A stretch of 64,000 bases of DNA from contig JAFRPW010000046.1 of assembly GCA_017428945.1 (NCBI GenBank), forward strand, positions 1 to 64,000, read 5' to 3'. A program made the position numbers and the translations under genes. Shown in pieces: positions 51,053 to 60,750 of the stretch (its first letter is position 1; every line of letters starts with the position of its first letter). The notes beneath the pieces were generated by a model that saw nothing but the letters and a program-made list of their open reading frames with translations, was not told the DNA's origin and did no database searches. The stretch comes from Bacteroidales bacterium (GTDB lineage: Bacteria; Bacteroidota; Bacteroidia; Bacteroidales; UBA932).

Positions 51053-51439
51053 TTACTTCTGTTTGTTGAAAGTGCGGCCGTCAAAGACCAGGATGGTCTT
51101 GTCTACGGTTGCAGTGTAAGTGACGTCCTTGCCGTCAGAATCCTTGGCTGTCATGGTAACAGTCTGGCCGTCTACGGAATAAGTGCCTTCCACGACAGTG
51201 TCTTTTCCGGTTACACCGATGCTTGAAGTGCTTGCTGCGCTGGAAACAGAGTAGGTGAAGTTGGGAGTGTTGAAAGTGAAGGTCTCAGTGACGTTGATAG
51301 TAACACCCACAACGGTATCAGAGTAAGTGGTTTTCCATGTTGTTCCGTTCAGGACATCGCCCTTTGAGCAGGAGCTGACGGAAGCCATGATGCCAAGCAG
51401 CATGGCTGCTCCGGCGAGAATCTTTGTAATAGTTTTCAT
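51053..51439 (-). CDS. small hypothetical lipoprotein
   Basis: 128 residues from the ATG at 51439 (two codons inside the longer frame). Signal MKTITKILAGAAMLLGIMASVSSC with lipobox VSSC. The mature part NGTTWKTTYSD, then repeated Thr/Val/Ser beta strands, looks like a lipocalin-like or copper-resistance-type small barrel. Promoter TATCTTTG on the minus strand at 51466-51473. Function unknown. Confidence 0.7.
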   Translation of the reverse strand: MKTITKILAGAAMLLGIMASVSSCSKGDVLNGTTWKTTYSDTVVGVTINVTETFTFNTPNFTYSVSSAASTSSIGVTGKDTVVEGTYSVDGQTVTMTAKDSDGKDVTYTATVDKTILVFDGRTFNKQK

Positions 51440-51477
51440 GGTCAATGAATTTAAAAAAGGTGCTGCAAAGATAGCAA

Positions 51478-52425
51478 TTATCTTTTAATTCTGACGTAGA
51501 TTGACAGCGGGAGTGCCTTGCCAAAAGCATCTGTGAGAGCCAATTCCCCGGATGTCATCTCCTTGAGATTGCCGCTAAACGCCTCTCGCACAACGGTTTC
51601 TCCAAGTGCGGCGCTGTAGCCGTTGGAGTAGAGGTTGAGAATCATGAATGAGTCCCTTTCACCAAGTATTTCAGAGACATTCTGCAGCATGCCGAACAGG
51701 AGCTCGTCCAGCTTCCATTTCTGGCCGTCGGGACCGTGGCCGTAGGCGGGAGGGTCAAGGATGATGCCGTCGTACTTGTTGCCGCGGCGGGCCTCCCTCT
51801 GGGCAAACTTGAGGGCGTCCTCAACCACCCAGCGAATGCCGTCCAGGCCGCTTCTTTCCATGTTTTCACGTGCCCAGGAGACTACCTGGCGAACAGAGTC
51901 CAGATGAGTGACATCGGCCCCTGCGCACTTGGCGGCAAGGGAGGCGGCTCCAGTGTATGCAAAGAGGTTCAGGACCTTGGGGGCGGGAAGGCCGTTTGCC
52001 TTGTGGATGCGGCTCAGACGCGATGTTTCCCTGTAAATGAACTCCCAGTTTGGAGCCTGCTCGGGGAATACGCCCACGTGCTTGAAGGCGGTGAGCCCAA
52101 GGCGCAGACTCAGGTGGAGGTCGCTTGCCGCGTGGGTTTCAGGATCCTGCGCGCCGTTATACACTATTCCCCACTGGTCTTCCATGCGGCCTGTGCGCTC
52201 CCAGGTGCCGCTGTCTTCCTTTCCGGCCTTGCCGAATCCGGCGCCGGGCCGGAACACAACGCTGCTCCTTTTACGCCACTCCGCTTCCGGAAGTGAAGGT
52301 GTCCAAAGGGCCTTTGGTTCCGGGCGCCTGAGGACATACTTCCCAAAGCGCTCCAGTTTTTCTCCGTTTCCGGAATCCAGAAGCTCATAGTCTTTCCAGT
52401 AATCTGCAGGGAATTCTACCGCCAT
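51478..52425 (-). CDS. class I SAM-dependent methyltransferase (RlmI-like)
   Basis: 315 residues from the ATG at 52425; the longer frame runs through the divergent promoter region. Motif I is VLNLFAYTGAASLAAKCAG, then VTHLDSVRQVVSWARENM (acidic ribose-binding), and ILDPPAYGHGPDG as the DPP(A/F)Y-type motif IV used for base methylation. The N-terminal 100 residues are a small extra domain. Most like rRNA cytosine or guanine methyltransferases; the exact target is not determinable. Confidence 0.86.
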   Translation of the reverse strand: MAVEFPADYWKDYELLDSGNGEKLERFGKYVLRRPEPKALWTPSLPEAEWRKRSSVVFRPGAGFGKAGKEDSGTWERTGRMEDQWGIVYNGAQDPETHAASDLHLSLRLGLTAFKHVGVFPEQAPNWEFIYRETSRLSRIHKANGLPAPKVLNLFAYTGAASLAAKCAGADVTHLDSVRQVVSWARENMERSGLDGIRWVVEDALKFAQREARRGNKYDGIILDPPAYGHGPDGQKWKLDELLFGMLQNVSEILGERDSFMILNLYSNGYSAALGETVVREAFSGNLKEMTSGELALTDAFGKALPLSIYVRIKR

Positions 52426-52442
52426 ATCTTTTGAATTTTGAG

Positions 52443-52460
52443 CAAAGTTAGCTATTTTTG
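52443..52460. promoter_or_regulatory. back-to-back -7 boxes of the methyltransferase gene and pgk
   Basis: Minus-strand TAACTTTG at 52443-52450 and plus-strand TATTTTTG at 52453-52460, separated by 2 bases. Each polymerase footprint must exclude the other. Confidence 0.6.
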
Positions 52461-52492
52461 TGGGTTGGAAAAACAATTTATTCACCATAACT

Positions 52493-53746
52493 ATGCAACA
52501 GTTCATCGATAAGTACGATTTCACCGGTAAAAGGGCCATCGTACGCGTAGACTTCAACGTTCCCCTGAACGAAAATTTCGAAATCACTGACGACACCCGT
52601 ATCCGCAGGGCCATGCCCACCCTCAAGAAAGTTCTTGCAAGCGGCGGCTCCGTGATTATCATGAGCCACCTTGGCCGTCCCAAGAAAGTGGATCCCAAGT
52701 TCTCCCTGAAGCACATCGTAGACCATGTGAGCGAATGCCTTGGCGTTCCCGTCCAGTTCGCAGAAGACTGCCAGAAGGCAGATGCACAGGCTGCAGCCCT
52801 CAAGCCCGGTGAGGCTCTCCTCCTTGAAAACCTCCGCTACTATGCAGAGGAAGAAGGCAAACCCCGCGGCCTCGCAGAGGATGCTTCGGACGATGAGAAG
52901 AAAGCCGCAAAGGCTGCCGTAAAGGCCTCCCAGAAGGAGTTCGTCAAGAAGCTCGCCTCCTATGCCGACTGCTACATCAACGACGCCTTCGGCACCGCAC
53001 ACCGCGCACACGGCTCAACCGCCCTCATCGCCGACTACTTCCCCAACGACAAGATGTTCGGCTACCTCATGGAAGAAGAGGTCAAGGCCATTGACAACGT
53101 TCTCACCAACGCCCAGAGGCCCCTTACCGCCATCATCGGCGGCTCCAAGGTGAGCTCCAAGCTGGCAGTTCTGAAGAACCTTGTGGGTAAGGTTGACAAC
53201 CTCATCATCGGCGGCGGCATGGGATATACCTTCATCAAGGCCCAGGGCGGCCACATCGGCAATTCCCTGCACGAGGACGAACTCATCCCCGATGCTCTTG
53301 AGATCATGAAGGAAGCAAAGGAAAAGGGCGTGAACCTGTCACTGAGCGTAGCCACAGTCTGCGGCCAGTCCTTTGATAACGACACCCCCCGCCAGATCTT
53401 CCCCATCAACCAGATTCCCGACGAGTGGGAAGGCATGGACGCCGCTCCTGCAAGCCTTGAGAACTGGAAGAAGATCATCCTCAGCTCCAAGACCATCCTC
53501 TGGAACGGTCCCGTCGGCGTTTTCGAGCTTCCTAACTTTGCAAAGGGCACCCTGCAGATTGCAGAAGACCTGGCAGAAGCCACCAAGAACGGCGCCTACA
53601 CCCTGGTGGGCGGCGGCGACTCCGTAGCAGCAGTTACCCAGATGGGTTATGCAGACAAGGTGAGCTACGTCTCCACCGGCGGCGGCGCCATGCTGGAAGC
53701 CATCGAAGGAAAGATCCTCCCCGGCATCGCAGCAATCCGCGACTAA
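52493..53746 (+). CDS. pgk: phosphoglycerate kinase
   Basis: 417 residues from the ATG at 52493. [43 protein letters not shown], and the C-terminal [12 protein letters not shown]-site motif. Cytosolic glycolytic enzyme making ATP from 1,3-bisphosphoglycerate. Contains a small charged insertion ([19 protein letters not shown]) after residue ~125, as in other Bacteroidota forms. Highly biased codons. Confidence 0.98.
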   Translation: MQQFIDKYDFTGKRAIVRVDFNVPLNENFEITDDTRIRRAMPTLKKVLASGGSVIIMSHLGRPKKVDPKFSLKHIVDHVSECLGVPVQFAEDCQKADAQAAALKPGEALLLENLRYYAEEEGKPRGLAEDASDDEKKAAKAAVKASQKEFVKKLASYADCYINDAFGTAHRAHGSTALIADYFPNDKMFGYLMEEEVKAIDNVLTNAQRPLTAIIGGSKVSSKLAVLKNLVGKVDNLIIGGGMGYTFIKAQGGHIGNSLHEDELIPDALEIMKEAKEKGVNLSLSVATVCGQSFDNDTPRQIFPINQIPDEWEGMDAAPASLENWKKIILSSKTILWNGPVGVFELPNFAKGTLQIAEDLAEATKNGAYTLVGGGDSVAAVTQMGYADKVSYVSTGGGAMLEAIEGKILPGIAAIRD

Positions 53747-53764
53747 AAGCGTTTACAATAGGTT

Positions 53765-54643
53765 CTACAGGGGCCGCGCGAAATGCGTGGCCTCTTTCTT
53801 TTTGGGTGCGGCTTCAGGGTGGACGGCGCGGGCGGGAAGCTTTTTGGTGTATGCCCAGATGAGGAAGCCTATGCCAAGAAGGACAAATGGGATTGAAAGG
53901 ATCTGACCCATGTTAAGGACCATGTTCTCCTCAAAGGCAACCTGGGGGTTCTTTACGAACTCGATTAGAATACGACTGCCGAAGCATACTATCATGAAGA
54001 TACCCACGAAGGTGCCGCGGTACATCTTGTCCAGATTCCACTTGTAAAGGGCGTAAAGCACAAGGCCAAGGAGAAGGTATGTGCCGGCCTCGTAAAGCTG
54101 TGTGGGGTGGCAGGGGACCGTTTCCCCGTTGCGCTCGAACACGAAGCCCCAGGGAAGGTCTGTTGGGTTGCCGTAAATCTCGCTGTTGAACAGGTTTCCA
54201 AGGCGGATGAAGCAGGCCGCGAAGGCGATGGGGATTACAAGATGGTCAAAGAGCCACATGAGGTCGAAGTGGTTCTTGGGGCCGTACTTCCTGGCGTACC
54301 AGATTAGGCCCAGGATAATGGCTATGGTGCCGCCGTGGCTGGCAAGGCCGCCTTTCCAGGGCATAAAGATCTCCCAGAAGCCCTTCCATGAGCCAAAGTA
54401 GTAGTCCGGCTGGTAGAAGATGCAGTGGCCAAGACGCGCGCCTACGATTGTACAGATGAGAAGTGTATAGAGCAGGGGGTCCAGAAGGTTGACGTCAATC
54501 TTTTCCCTCTGGAAGAAACTTTTCATTATGAACCATCCCAGGATGAACCCGCTCACGAAAAGCAGCGAGTACCACCTTAACTCAAAACCGCCGATATGAA
54601 GGATGGCGGGGTCAATATTCCAGTGTACTATCAAATACTCCAT
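53765..54643 (-). CDS. lgt: prolipoprotein diacylglyceryl transferase
   Basis: 292 residues from the ATG at 54643; the longer frame starts upstream of its -7 box. Seven membrane segments. Signature IRLGNLFNSEIYGNPTDLPW with the essential Arg and Asn, and HPTQLYEAG. Transfers diacylglycerol to the lipobox cysteine of lipoproteins such as the many encoded in this window. The C-terminus is basic and soluble. The promoter box ends 4 bases before the ATG. Confidence 0.95.
   Translation of the reverse strand: MEYLIVHWNIDPAILHIGGFELRWYSLLFVSGFILGWFIMKSFFQREKIDVNLLDPLLYTLLICTIVGARLGHCIFYQPDYYFGSWKGFWEIFMPWKGGLASHGGTIAIILGLIWYARKYGPKNHFDLMWLFDHLVIPIAFAACFIRLGNLFNSEIYGNPTDLPWGFVFERNGETVPCHPTQLYEAGTYLLLGLVLYALYKWNLDKMYRGTFVGIFMIVCFGSRILIEFVKNPQVAFEENMVLNMGQILSIPFVLLGIGFLIWAYTKKLPARAVHPEAAPKKKEATHFARPL
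53769..53803 (+). terminator. terminator of pgk overlapping the lgt 3' end
   Basis: AGGGGCCGCGC pairs with GCGTGGCCTCT around GAAAT, followed by TTCTTTTT. It begins 22 bases after pgk and lies within the last lgt codons of the opposite strand. Confidence 0.5.
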
Positions 54644-54647
54644 AGTG

Positions 54648-54655
54648 CAAATATA
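54648..54655 (-). promoter_or_regulatory. -7 box (TATATTTG) of lgt, 4 nt before ATG
   Basis: Minus-strand TATATTTG with CACT between it and ATG. Transcription would begin at or just inside the start codon. Confidence 0.6.
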
Positions 54656-54728
54656 CACTTTTTTTATGAGTTTGTCTCCCGTCCTCTTTTATGGGTGCAA
54701 TTTTTGCAGTAAATTCGCGGCTTATTAT

Positions 54729-56249
54729 ATGTATATGGTTAGAAGATTATTGTTTGCGCTTTTGCTCTGCCTTCCCGTGGCGGCGTTTGCGCAATATACG
54801 GAGGGCGCTCCCGAAGCCGGGGACTCCACACTGGTCCTTTCCCTTGAAGATGCCCTTAAGATAGCACTTTCGGAGAATGTATCCGTAAAGGTTGCAAACC
54901 TGGAGGTAACCCGCTCCGAGTATGCCCAAAAGGGTTCTTACGCGTCCATTTTCCCCCAGGTTAACGGTTCCGGCAGTTTCCAGCACACCATCCGCAAGCA
55001 GGTTATGTACATGGGTGGCGGCTCGTCGTCGGGAAGCGGTTCCGGCGGTGGTGGCGGCATGGCTTCCATGCTGGCCGGCGCATTCGATCCCATCAACTAC
55101 TATATCGGCGAGTTCATGAAGAGGCATCCGGACATTGCTCCGTATGTACCTCCGGCAACGGACCCCTCTGAAGACACCGGCGGCAACGGTGGCATAGAGG
55201 TGGGCCGTACCAATACCTTCACGGCCGGCATCAACGCCAGCATGCCCATAGTGAATGTCCAGCTATGGGAAAGCCTTGGCCTGACGGCAGACCAGGTGGA
55301 GCTTGCCGTGGAGCAGGCAAGGGCATCGCGCCTTGGCATGGTGACTTCCGTCAAGCAGGCCTATTTCGCAGTGCTCATGGCCAAAGCTTCCCACGACGTG
55401 TATAACGCCGTATATGAGAACGCCAAAGAGAACTACAAGCTCACGGAAATGCGCTACAATGCCCAGAAGGCATCGGAACTTGATTTCACCCGCGCAAAGA
55501 GTTCCCTGGCAGCAGCTATCCCCAACCTTTATAATGCGGAGAACTCCATAGAGCTGGCCCTGTGGCAGCTCAAGGCAGTCATGGGCCTTGACCTTGACCG
55601 CCCCATAGACATCCAGGGCAGCCTGGAAGACTACGCGGACCAGATGTTCCGTGACATCCAGGAAGGTGCGGACGCTTCCCTGGACGGCAATTCCCAGCTG
55701 CGCCAGCTGGCCAAGCAGGCAGAGCTCCTGAGCCGCCAGATCCGCATGCAGCAGTATGCATACATACCCACCCTGTCCCTTGCCTTTGCCTATAATTACA
55801 ACGCAATGGCAGAGGACTTCGATTTCAAGAACTACCAGTGGACCCCTTACTCCTACCTTGGCATCCAGCTCAGCATCCCCATCTTCTCAGGCTTCCAGCG
55901 CTATCATAACATAAAGCAGACGCGCGTGCAGGCCCAGGAGCTGGCATACCAGAGAACGGAGGCGGAGCGCCAGACGCGGATAGCTATCCGCCAGAGCCTG
56001 TCCACCATGGACACCGCCATGAAAACTTACGAGGCCGCAAAAGACGCCCTTGAGAGTGCAGAGAAGGCTTTTGACATAGCCCTCAAGAGCTATCAGGTGG
56101 GAAAGAGCACCCTCACGGACCTCAACAACACGGAGCTGGTGCTCACCCAGACCCGCCTTCAGGTTTCACAGGCGGTCTACAGTTTCATCCTGGCCAAGGC
56201 AGGCCTGGAGCAGACTTTAGGTTACGATTATACGGAAGAAAAACAGTAA
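54729..56249 (+). CDS. TolC-family outer-membrane efflux protein
   Basis: 506 residues from the ATG at 54729 (a second ATG at 54735 is equally possible). Signal peptide MVRRLLFALLLCLPVAAFAQ. Two repeated helical hairpin regions (LEDALKIALSENVSVKVANLE, and YEAAKDALESAEKAFDIALKSY, here trimmed) are typical of OEP proteins. A Gly/Ser-rich stretch (~96-112) and an acidic loop (~137-150) interrupt the first half. First gene of the TolC-MFP-RND operon; forms the exit duct. Confidence 0.9.
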   Translation: MYMVRRLLFALLLCLPVAAFAQYTEGAPEAGDSTLVLSLEDALKIALSENVSVKVANLEVTRSEYAQKGSYASIFPQVNGSGSFQHTIRKQVMYMGGGSSSGSGSGGGGGMASMLAGAFDPINYYIGEFMKRHPDIAPYVPPATDPSEDTGGNGGIEVGRTNTFTAGINASMPIVNVQLWESLGLTADQVELAVEQARASRLGMVTSVKQAYFAVLMAKASHDVYNAVYENAKENYKLTEMRYNAQKASELDFTRAKSSLAAAIPNLYNAENSIELALWQLKAVMGLDLDRPIDIQGSLEDYADQMFRDIQEGADASLDGNSQLRQLAKQAELLSRQIRMQQYAYIPTLSLAFAYNYNAMAEDFDFKNYQWTPYSYLGIQLSIPIFSGFQRYHNIKQTRVQAQELAYQRTEAERQTRIAIRQSLSTMDTAMKTYEAAKDALESAEKAFDIALKSYQVGKSTLTDLNNTELVLTQTRLQVSQAVYSFILAKAGLEQTLGYDYTEEKQ

Positions 56250-56256
56250 AGATCAT

Positions 56257-57279
56257 ATGAGAAGCAGGTTTATTGCAGTGCTGGCTCTGGCCGCAGCGGT
56301 TTCATGTTCCGGAAACGGGAGTAAGAAGCAGGAATCTTCAGGCCCGGGGTTGACCCCCGCTACGCCAAACGTGGAAGTGGCTGTGGCCCAGTCCAGGGAC
56401 GTCCCTCAGGAGAGCGTCTATGCCTCTACCGTAGAAGCATATGCCGTCAACAACATCATGCCCCAGACCGGCGGACGCATACGCAAAATCAATGCGGAGG
56501 TAGGCGACTACGTCTCCAAAGGCCAGGTCCTGGCAGAGATGGACCGCCTCCAGATGGAGCAGCTGGAGCTTCAGATAAAGAACGATGAGGCCGAGTACGA
56601 GCGCCTCAAGACCCTCTACCAGCAGGGCGGCGTGGCACAGAGCGACTTCGAGGCCGCAGAGCTTGGCTACAAGGTACGTAAGTCCAACTACCAGAACGTC
56701 AAGGAAAACACCATCCTCCGCAGCCCCATCACGGGGTACGTCACAGCCCGCAATTTTGACCAGGGAGACATGTTCTCCATGGCCGCACCCATCTTCACCG
56801 TACAGCAGGTGACCCCCGTGAAGCTCCTCGTGGGCGTTTCGGAGAGCGAGTACACCAAGGTCAAGAAAGGCGATTCCGTCTCCCTGACGGTAGATGCCAT
56901 CCCCGGCCGTTCTTTCACCGGCAAGGTGGAACGCCTGTACCCGACAGTGGATGCAGCCACCCACACCTTCAAGGTAGAGGTTGTGGTGGGCAACTCGGAC
57001 AGGGTGCTGCGTCCGGGCATGTACGCCCGCGTCGTCATCAACTTCGGCAACCGCCGCAGCGTGATAGTTCCGGATACCGCCATCGTCAAGCAGGAAGGTA
57101 CCGGCACCCGTTTCATATATGTGCTCAAGGAAGATTCCACAGTGAGCTACATCCCCGTCACCCTTGGCCGCCATATGGGTACGGAGTATGAGGTGGTGGC
57201 AGGACTTGAGCCCGGAAGCACCATCGTTGTAAAGGGCCAGAGCGCGCTCAGGGACGGCATTAAAGTGAACGTGCTATGA
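56257..57279 (+). CDS. RND efflux periplasmic adaptor (MFP) lipoprotein
   Basis: 340 residues. Signal MRSRFIAVLALAAAVSC with lipobox AVSC (Cys17). Lipoyl-like and hairpin regions: GGRIRKINAEVGDYVSKGQV, LELQIKNDEAEYERLKTLY, ILRSPITGYVTARNFDQGD, and barrel domain SLTVDAIPGRSFTGKVERLY. A short GGGGT/ACCCC palindrome just after the signal (56346-56357) may be a degenerate family-A copy. Overlaps the RND gene by 4 bases. Confidence 0.93.
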   Translation: MRSRFIAVLALAAAVSCSGNGSKKQESSGPGLTPATPNVEVAVAQSRDVPQESVYASTVEAYAVNNIMPQTGGRIRKINAEVGDYVSKGQVLAEMDRLQMEQLELQIKNDEAEYERLKTLYQQGGVAQSDFEAAELGYKVRKSNYQNVKENTILRSPITGYVTARNFDQGDMFSMAAPIFTVQQVTPVKLLVGVSESEYTKVKKGDSVSLTVDAIPGRSFTGKVERLYPTVDAATHTFKVEVVVGNSDRVLRPGMYARVVINFGNRRSVIVPDTAIVKQEGTGTRFIYVLKEDSTVSYIPVTLGRHMGTEYEVVAGLEPGSTIVVKGQSALRDGIKVNVL

Positions 57280-60200
57280 GCATCTACAGGACATCGGTAA
57301 ACAATCCGGTAACCACCGGCCTGGTCTTCCTGGCCTTCGCCATCCTGGGCATATTCGCCCTCACGCGTCTCCCCGTGGACAACTTCCCGGACGTGGAGTC
57401 CAACGTGATAATGGTCATGAGCTCGTACCCCGGAGCATCGGCGGAAGACGTTGAAAACAACCTTACAAAGCTCCTGGAGAACTCCCTGAACGGCGTTCCA
57501 AACCTCAAGGACCTCTCTTCCAATTCCCGTGAGAACATCTCCATCCTCACGCTTGAATTCGAGTACGGAACAGACATAGACGAGGCCACCAACGACGTCC
57601 GTGACAAGCTGGACATGATATCCCAGACCCTCCCGGACGGTGCTTCGCTGCCTTTCCTTTTCAAATTCAGCGTGGACGACATGCCGATTATGATCATGGC
57701 CGCCACCGCCAACCAGAGCGTGAGCGCCCTGGACAAGATTCTGGACGAGAGGGTTGCAACGCCCCTTGCCAGGGTCTCCGGCGTGGGTCAGATATCGGTT
57801 GCAGGTGCTCCAAAGAGGGAAATCCAGGTGTACTGCGACCCCAGCAAGCTGGAGGCCTACAAGCTCTCCATCCCCGCCATCTCCCAGATAATTGCCGCGG
57901 AGAACCGGAACATCCCCTCCGGCAGCATAGACATCGGTTCTGATACCTATACGCTCCGCATCAAGAAGGAGTTCCAGGACCCGTCGGAGCTTCTGGACGT
58001 AGTCCTGGGCAGCTTCGGCGGCGGTACCATATACCTCAGGGACGTCGCCCGTGTGGTGGACGATGTTGAGGAAAAGTCCCAGGAATCCTATACCAACGGA
58101 GTCCGCGGCGCCCAGATCATTATCCAGAAACAGTCCGGCTACAACACCGTGGAGGTTATCCGCAGGGTCAAGGCGGAGATGAAGAGGCTGGAGCACAACC
58201 TTCCCTCGGACATCAGGATAACCACAGTCGTGGACAACTCGGACAATATCATCCGTACCATCGACTCCCTCAAGGAGACCATCCTCATCACCTTCCTGGT
58301 GGTCATGCTGGTGGTGTTCCTGTTCCTGGGGAGGTTCAAGGGTACGATGATAGTGGTCCTTTCCATCCCTATCGCCCTTCTGGCATCCCTGCTGTACCTC
58401 TTTGCAACGGGCAATACCCTCAACATCATCTCCATGAGCGCACTGTCCATAGCCATAGGCATGGTGGTGGACGATGCCATCGTGGTGCTGGAGAACGTAT
58501 CGTCCCATCTTGAGAGGGGGGAGAAGCCCAAGGAAGCCGCGGTGCACGGAACCGCCGAGGTAGGTATCTCCGTCATAGCTTCAACGCTCACCATGCTGTG
58601 CGTGTTCCTGCCCCTGACCATGATCAAGGGCATGGCAGGCATCATGTTCAAGCAGCTGGGCTGGATAGTGTCCATCATCATGATAGTCTCTACCACGGCG
58701 GCACTTACCCTTGTCCCCATGCTGTGCTCCGTGCTCCTTAACAACAAGCCCAACAACAACAAGATATACAAGGCTATATTCGGCCCCGTCAACAAGTTCC
58801 TTGACGCCGTCTCTGCCGGGTATTCCCGCCTTATAGGCTGGTGCATGAACCACAAGAAGCTCATTCTTGCGGTGGCTGTGGTTATCTTTGCCGTGGTAAT
58901 GGCCGTCTACGTGCCCAGGATGAAGACGGAGTACTTCCCCAACTCCGACGCCGGCCGCATGCAGGCAACCATAGAGCTGCCAATCGGAACAGCCCAGGAC
59001 GTCACGCGCGATGTCGCCGCCAGGATTTACGCCAAACTGGCCGCCGATATCCCGGAGATCAAGGTCCTGAGCTACCGCTTCGGCCAGGCCGATTCGGACA
59101 ACGCCTTCGCCTCCATGCGCCAGAACGGCACATACCTCATAACCATGAACATCAACGTGGGGTCCATGGAGAACCGCGAGCGCTCCGTCTCGGAGATTGC
59201 CGATATCGTCAGGGCCGACCTCCGCCTGTTCCCGGAAATCAACAAATTCAATGTGTCGGAGGGCGGCGGAATGGGCGGCCGCGCATCGGTCCAGCTTGAA
59301 ATATACGGTTACGATTTCGGCGAGACTGAGGCTGCCGCGCGCGAGGTCCGTACCCGTATGATGGAAAGCGGCGTCTTTGTGCAGGCCATCCTTTCCAGGG
59401 ACCAGTACACGCCCGAGTACGAGGTGGATTTTGACAGGGAGAAGCTGGCCCTCAACGGCCTTTCCTCCGTTACAGCCGCTGCCGCGGTGTCGGCGGCGAT
59501 GTCAGGCTCGGTGGGTTCATACTACCGCGAGGACGGAGAGGAGTACAACATCAGGGTCCGCTATGCGCCGGAGTTCCGCACCAGCATAGAAGACATTGAG
59601 AACATCACCATCTTCAACACGCAGGGGCGAGGAATCAAGGTCAGGGATCTTGGCCGTATAGTGGAATCCAAGGTTCCGCCAACCATCCAGCGAAAGAACC
59701 GCGACAGGTATATCTCCGTCACCGGCATTCTGGCCCAGGGCAAGTCCCTCAGCGAAGGCGTTGCTTTCGTGAACGAAGCCCTGTCGCAGAACCCCCTTCC
59801 TCATGGTCTCAGCTGGCAGATAGGAGGCGACTATGAAGACCAGCAGGATATGTTCTCGGACATGATTCTCCTTGCCATCCTCATAATAGTTCTGGTCTAT
59901 ATGGTAATGGCGTCGCAGTTCGAGTCCTTCCTGGGACCGTTCGTCATCATGTTCTCCATTCCGTTCGCACTTGTGGGCGTGGCGCTTGGCAACATGACCG
60001 CCGGCCTGGCGGTGGGAGTCATGTCCCTCATAGGCATAATCATCCTGCTTGGCATTGTGGTTAAGAACGGTATCGTGCTCATAGACTATACCATCCTTTG
60101 CCAGGAGAGGGGAATGAGCGTGAGGGAGTCGTCCGTGACCGCAGCCCGGAGCCGTCTGCGTCCTATCCTCATGACCACGCTCACCACCGTTCTGGGCATG

Positions 60201-60392
60201 CTGCCCATGGCCCTTGGCCGCGGGGAAGGTTCGGAGATGTGGAACGGCCTGGGTACCACTGTGGCCTGGGGTCTGTCCATATCCACCCTTATCACCCTTA
60301 TACTTATTCCCGTGCTCTACTGCGGACTCACGGAGCACATGGAAAGGAGAAGGGCAAAAAAGGCCGCCCGGAGTGAAACGAATCAGAAGTAA
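57276..60392 (+). CDS. RND multidrug efflux permease (HAE1 type)
   Basis: 1038 residues, full length. Twelve membrane segments and two large periplasmic loops. RND motifs: TGLVFLAFAILGIFALTRLP, DNFPDVESNVIMV, and AIGMVVDDAIVVLENV in TM4 with the paired Asp of the proton relay, plus GIIILLGIVVKNGIVLIDY. Proton-driven export of drugs or lipids through the TolC partner. The PII-like gene lies 24 bases downstream. Confidence 0.96.
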   Translation: MSIYRTSVNNPVTTGLVFLAFAILGIFALTRLPVDNFPDVESNVIMVMSSYPGASAEDVENNLTKLLENSLNGVPNLKDLSSNSRENISILTLEFEYGTDIDEATNDVRDKLDMISQTLPDGASLPFLFKFSVDDMPIMIMAATANQSVSALDKILDERVATPLARVSGVGQISVAGAPKREIQVYCDPSKLEAYKLSIPAISQIIAAENRNIPSGSIDIGSDTYTLRIKKEFQDPSELLDVVLGSFGGGTIYLRDVARVVDDVEEKSQESYTNGVRGAQIIIQKQSGYNTVEVIRRVKAEMKRLEHNLPSDIRITTVVDNSDNIIRTIDSLKETILITFLVVMLVVFLFLGRFKGTMIVVLSIPIALLASLLYLFATGNTLNIISMSALSIAIGMVVDDAIVVLENVSSHLERGEKPKEAAVHGTAEVGISVIASTLTMLCVFLPLTMIKGMAGIMFKQLGWIVSIIMIVSTTAALTLVPMLCSVLLNNKPNNNKIYKAIFGPVNKFLDAVSAGYSRLIGWCMNHKKLILAVAVVIFAVVMAVYVPRMKTEYFPNSDAGRMQATIELPIGTAQDVTRDVAARIYAKLAADIPEIKVLSYRFGQADSDNAFASMRQNGTYLITMNINVGSMENRERSVSEIADIVRADLRLFPEINKFNVSEGGGMGGRASVQLEIYGYDFGETEAAAREVRTRMMESGVFVQAILSRDQYTPEYEVDFDREKLALNGLSSVTAAAAVSAAMSGSVGSYYREDGEEYNIRVRYAPEFRTSIEDIENITIFNTQGRGIKVRDLGRIVESKVPPTIQRKNRDRYISVTGILAQGKSLSEGVAFVNEALSQNPLPHGLSWQIGGDYEDQQDMFSDMILLAILIIVLVYMVMASQFESFLGPFVIMFSIPFALVGVALGNMTAGLAVGVMSLIGIIILLGIVVKNGIVLIDYTILCQERGMSVRESSVTAARSRLRPILMTTLTTVLGMLPMALGRGEGSEMWNGLGTTVAWGLSISTLITLILIPVLYCGLTEHMERRRAKKAARSETNQK

Positions 60393-60416
60393 AATGCATC
60401 TAAAATAATAGTGTGT

Positions 60417-60710
60417 ATGAAAGCATTGTTCGTAGCGTACAATCAGGCCTATAACCAGGATATCGTGAATCTTCTTGAGGAAATGGGCCAGAGAGGATAC
60501 ACAGTGTGGGAAGAAATAGGCGGCAGGGGCACCCTGGACGGGGAACCACACCTTGGAAACCATGCCTGGCCCACACAGAACCATGCCCTTCTTTCCGTCA
60601 TGGAAGACGGCCTTGCAAAGAAGGTTATGGAAAGCCTCCGGGAAGTGGATGCGTCAAATCCCAAGCTTGGGCTCAGGGCGTATATTATTCCCGTGGAAGA
60701 TACGTTATAA
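60417..60710 (+). CDS. PII-like small protein
   Basis: 97 residues from the ATG at 60417; the in-frame ATG at 60411 adds MC. Ferredoxin-like alpha/beta pattern with a T-loop-like Gly-rich stretch (GGRGTLDGEPHLGNHAWP) as in PII/DUF3240-type proteins. PII-like proteins beside RND pumps have been noted in other bacteria, possibly as regulators sensing nucleotides or metal. Ligand unknown. It lies 18 bases after the RND permease stop. Confidence 0.65.
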   Translation: MKALFVAYNQAYNQDIVNLLEEMGQRGYTVWEEIGGRGTLDGEPHLGNHAWPTQNHALLSVMEDGLAKKVMESLREVDASNPKLGLRAYIIPVEDTL

Positions 60711-60721
60711 GAAAAAATGAT

Positions 60722-60729
60722 TATATTTG
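60722..60729 (+). promoter_or_regulatory. -7 box (TATATTTG) for trxA
   Basis: Perfect box 21 bases before the trxA ATG. Confidence 0.6.
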
Positions 60730-60750
60730 CATACTTAACTAATTGTTTTT

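Noticed and set aside
57147..58547. 466-codon minus-strand open frame antisense to the RND permease
   Set aside because: Shadow frame of a clear RND gene.
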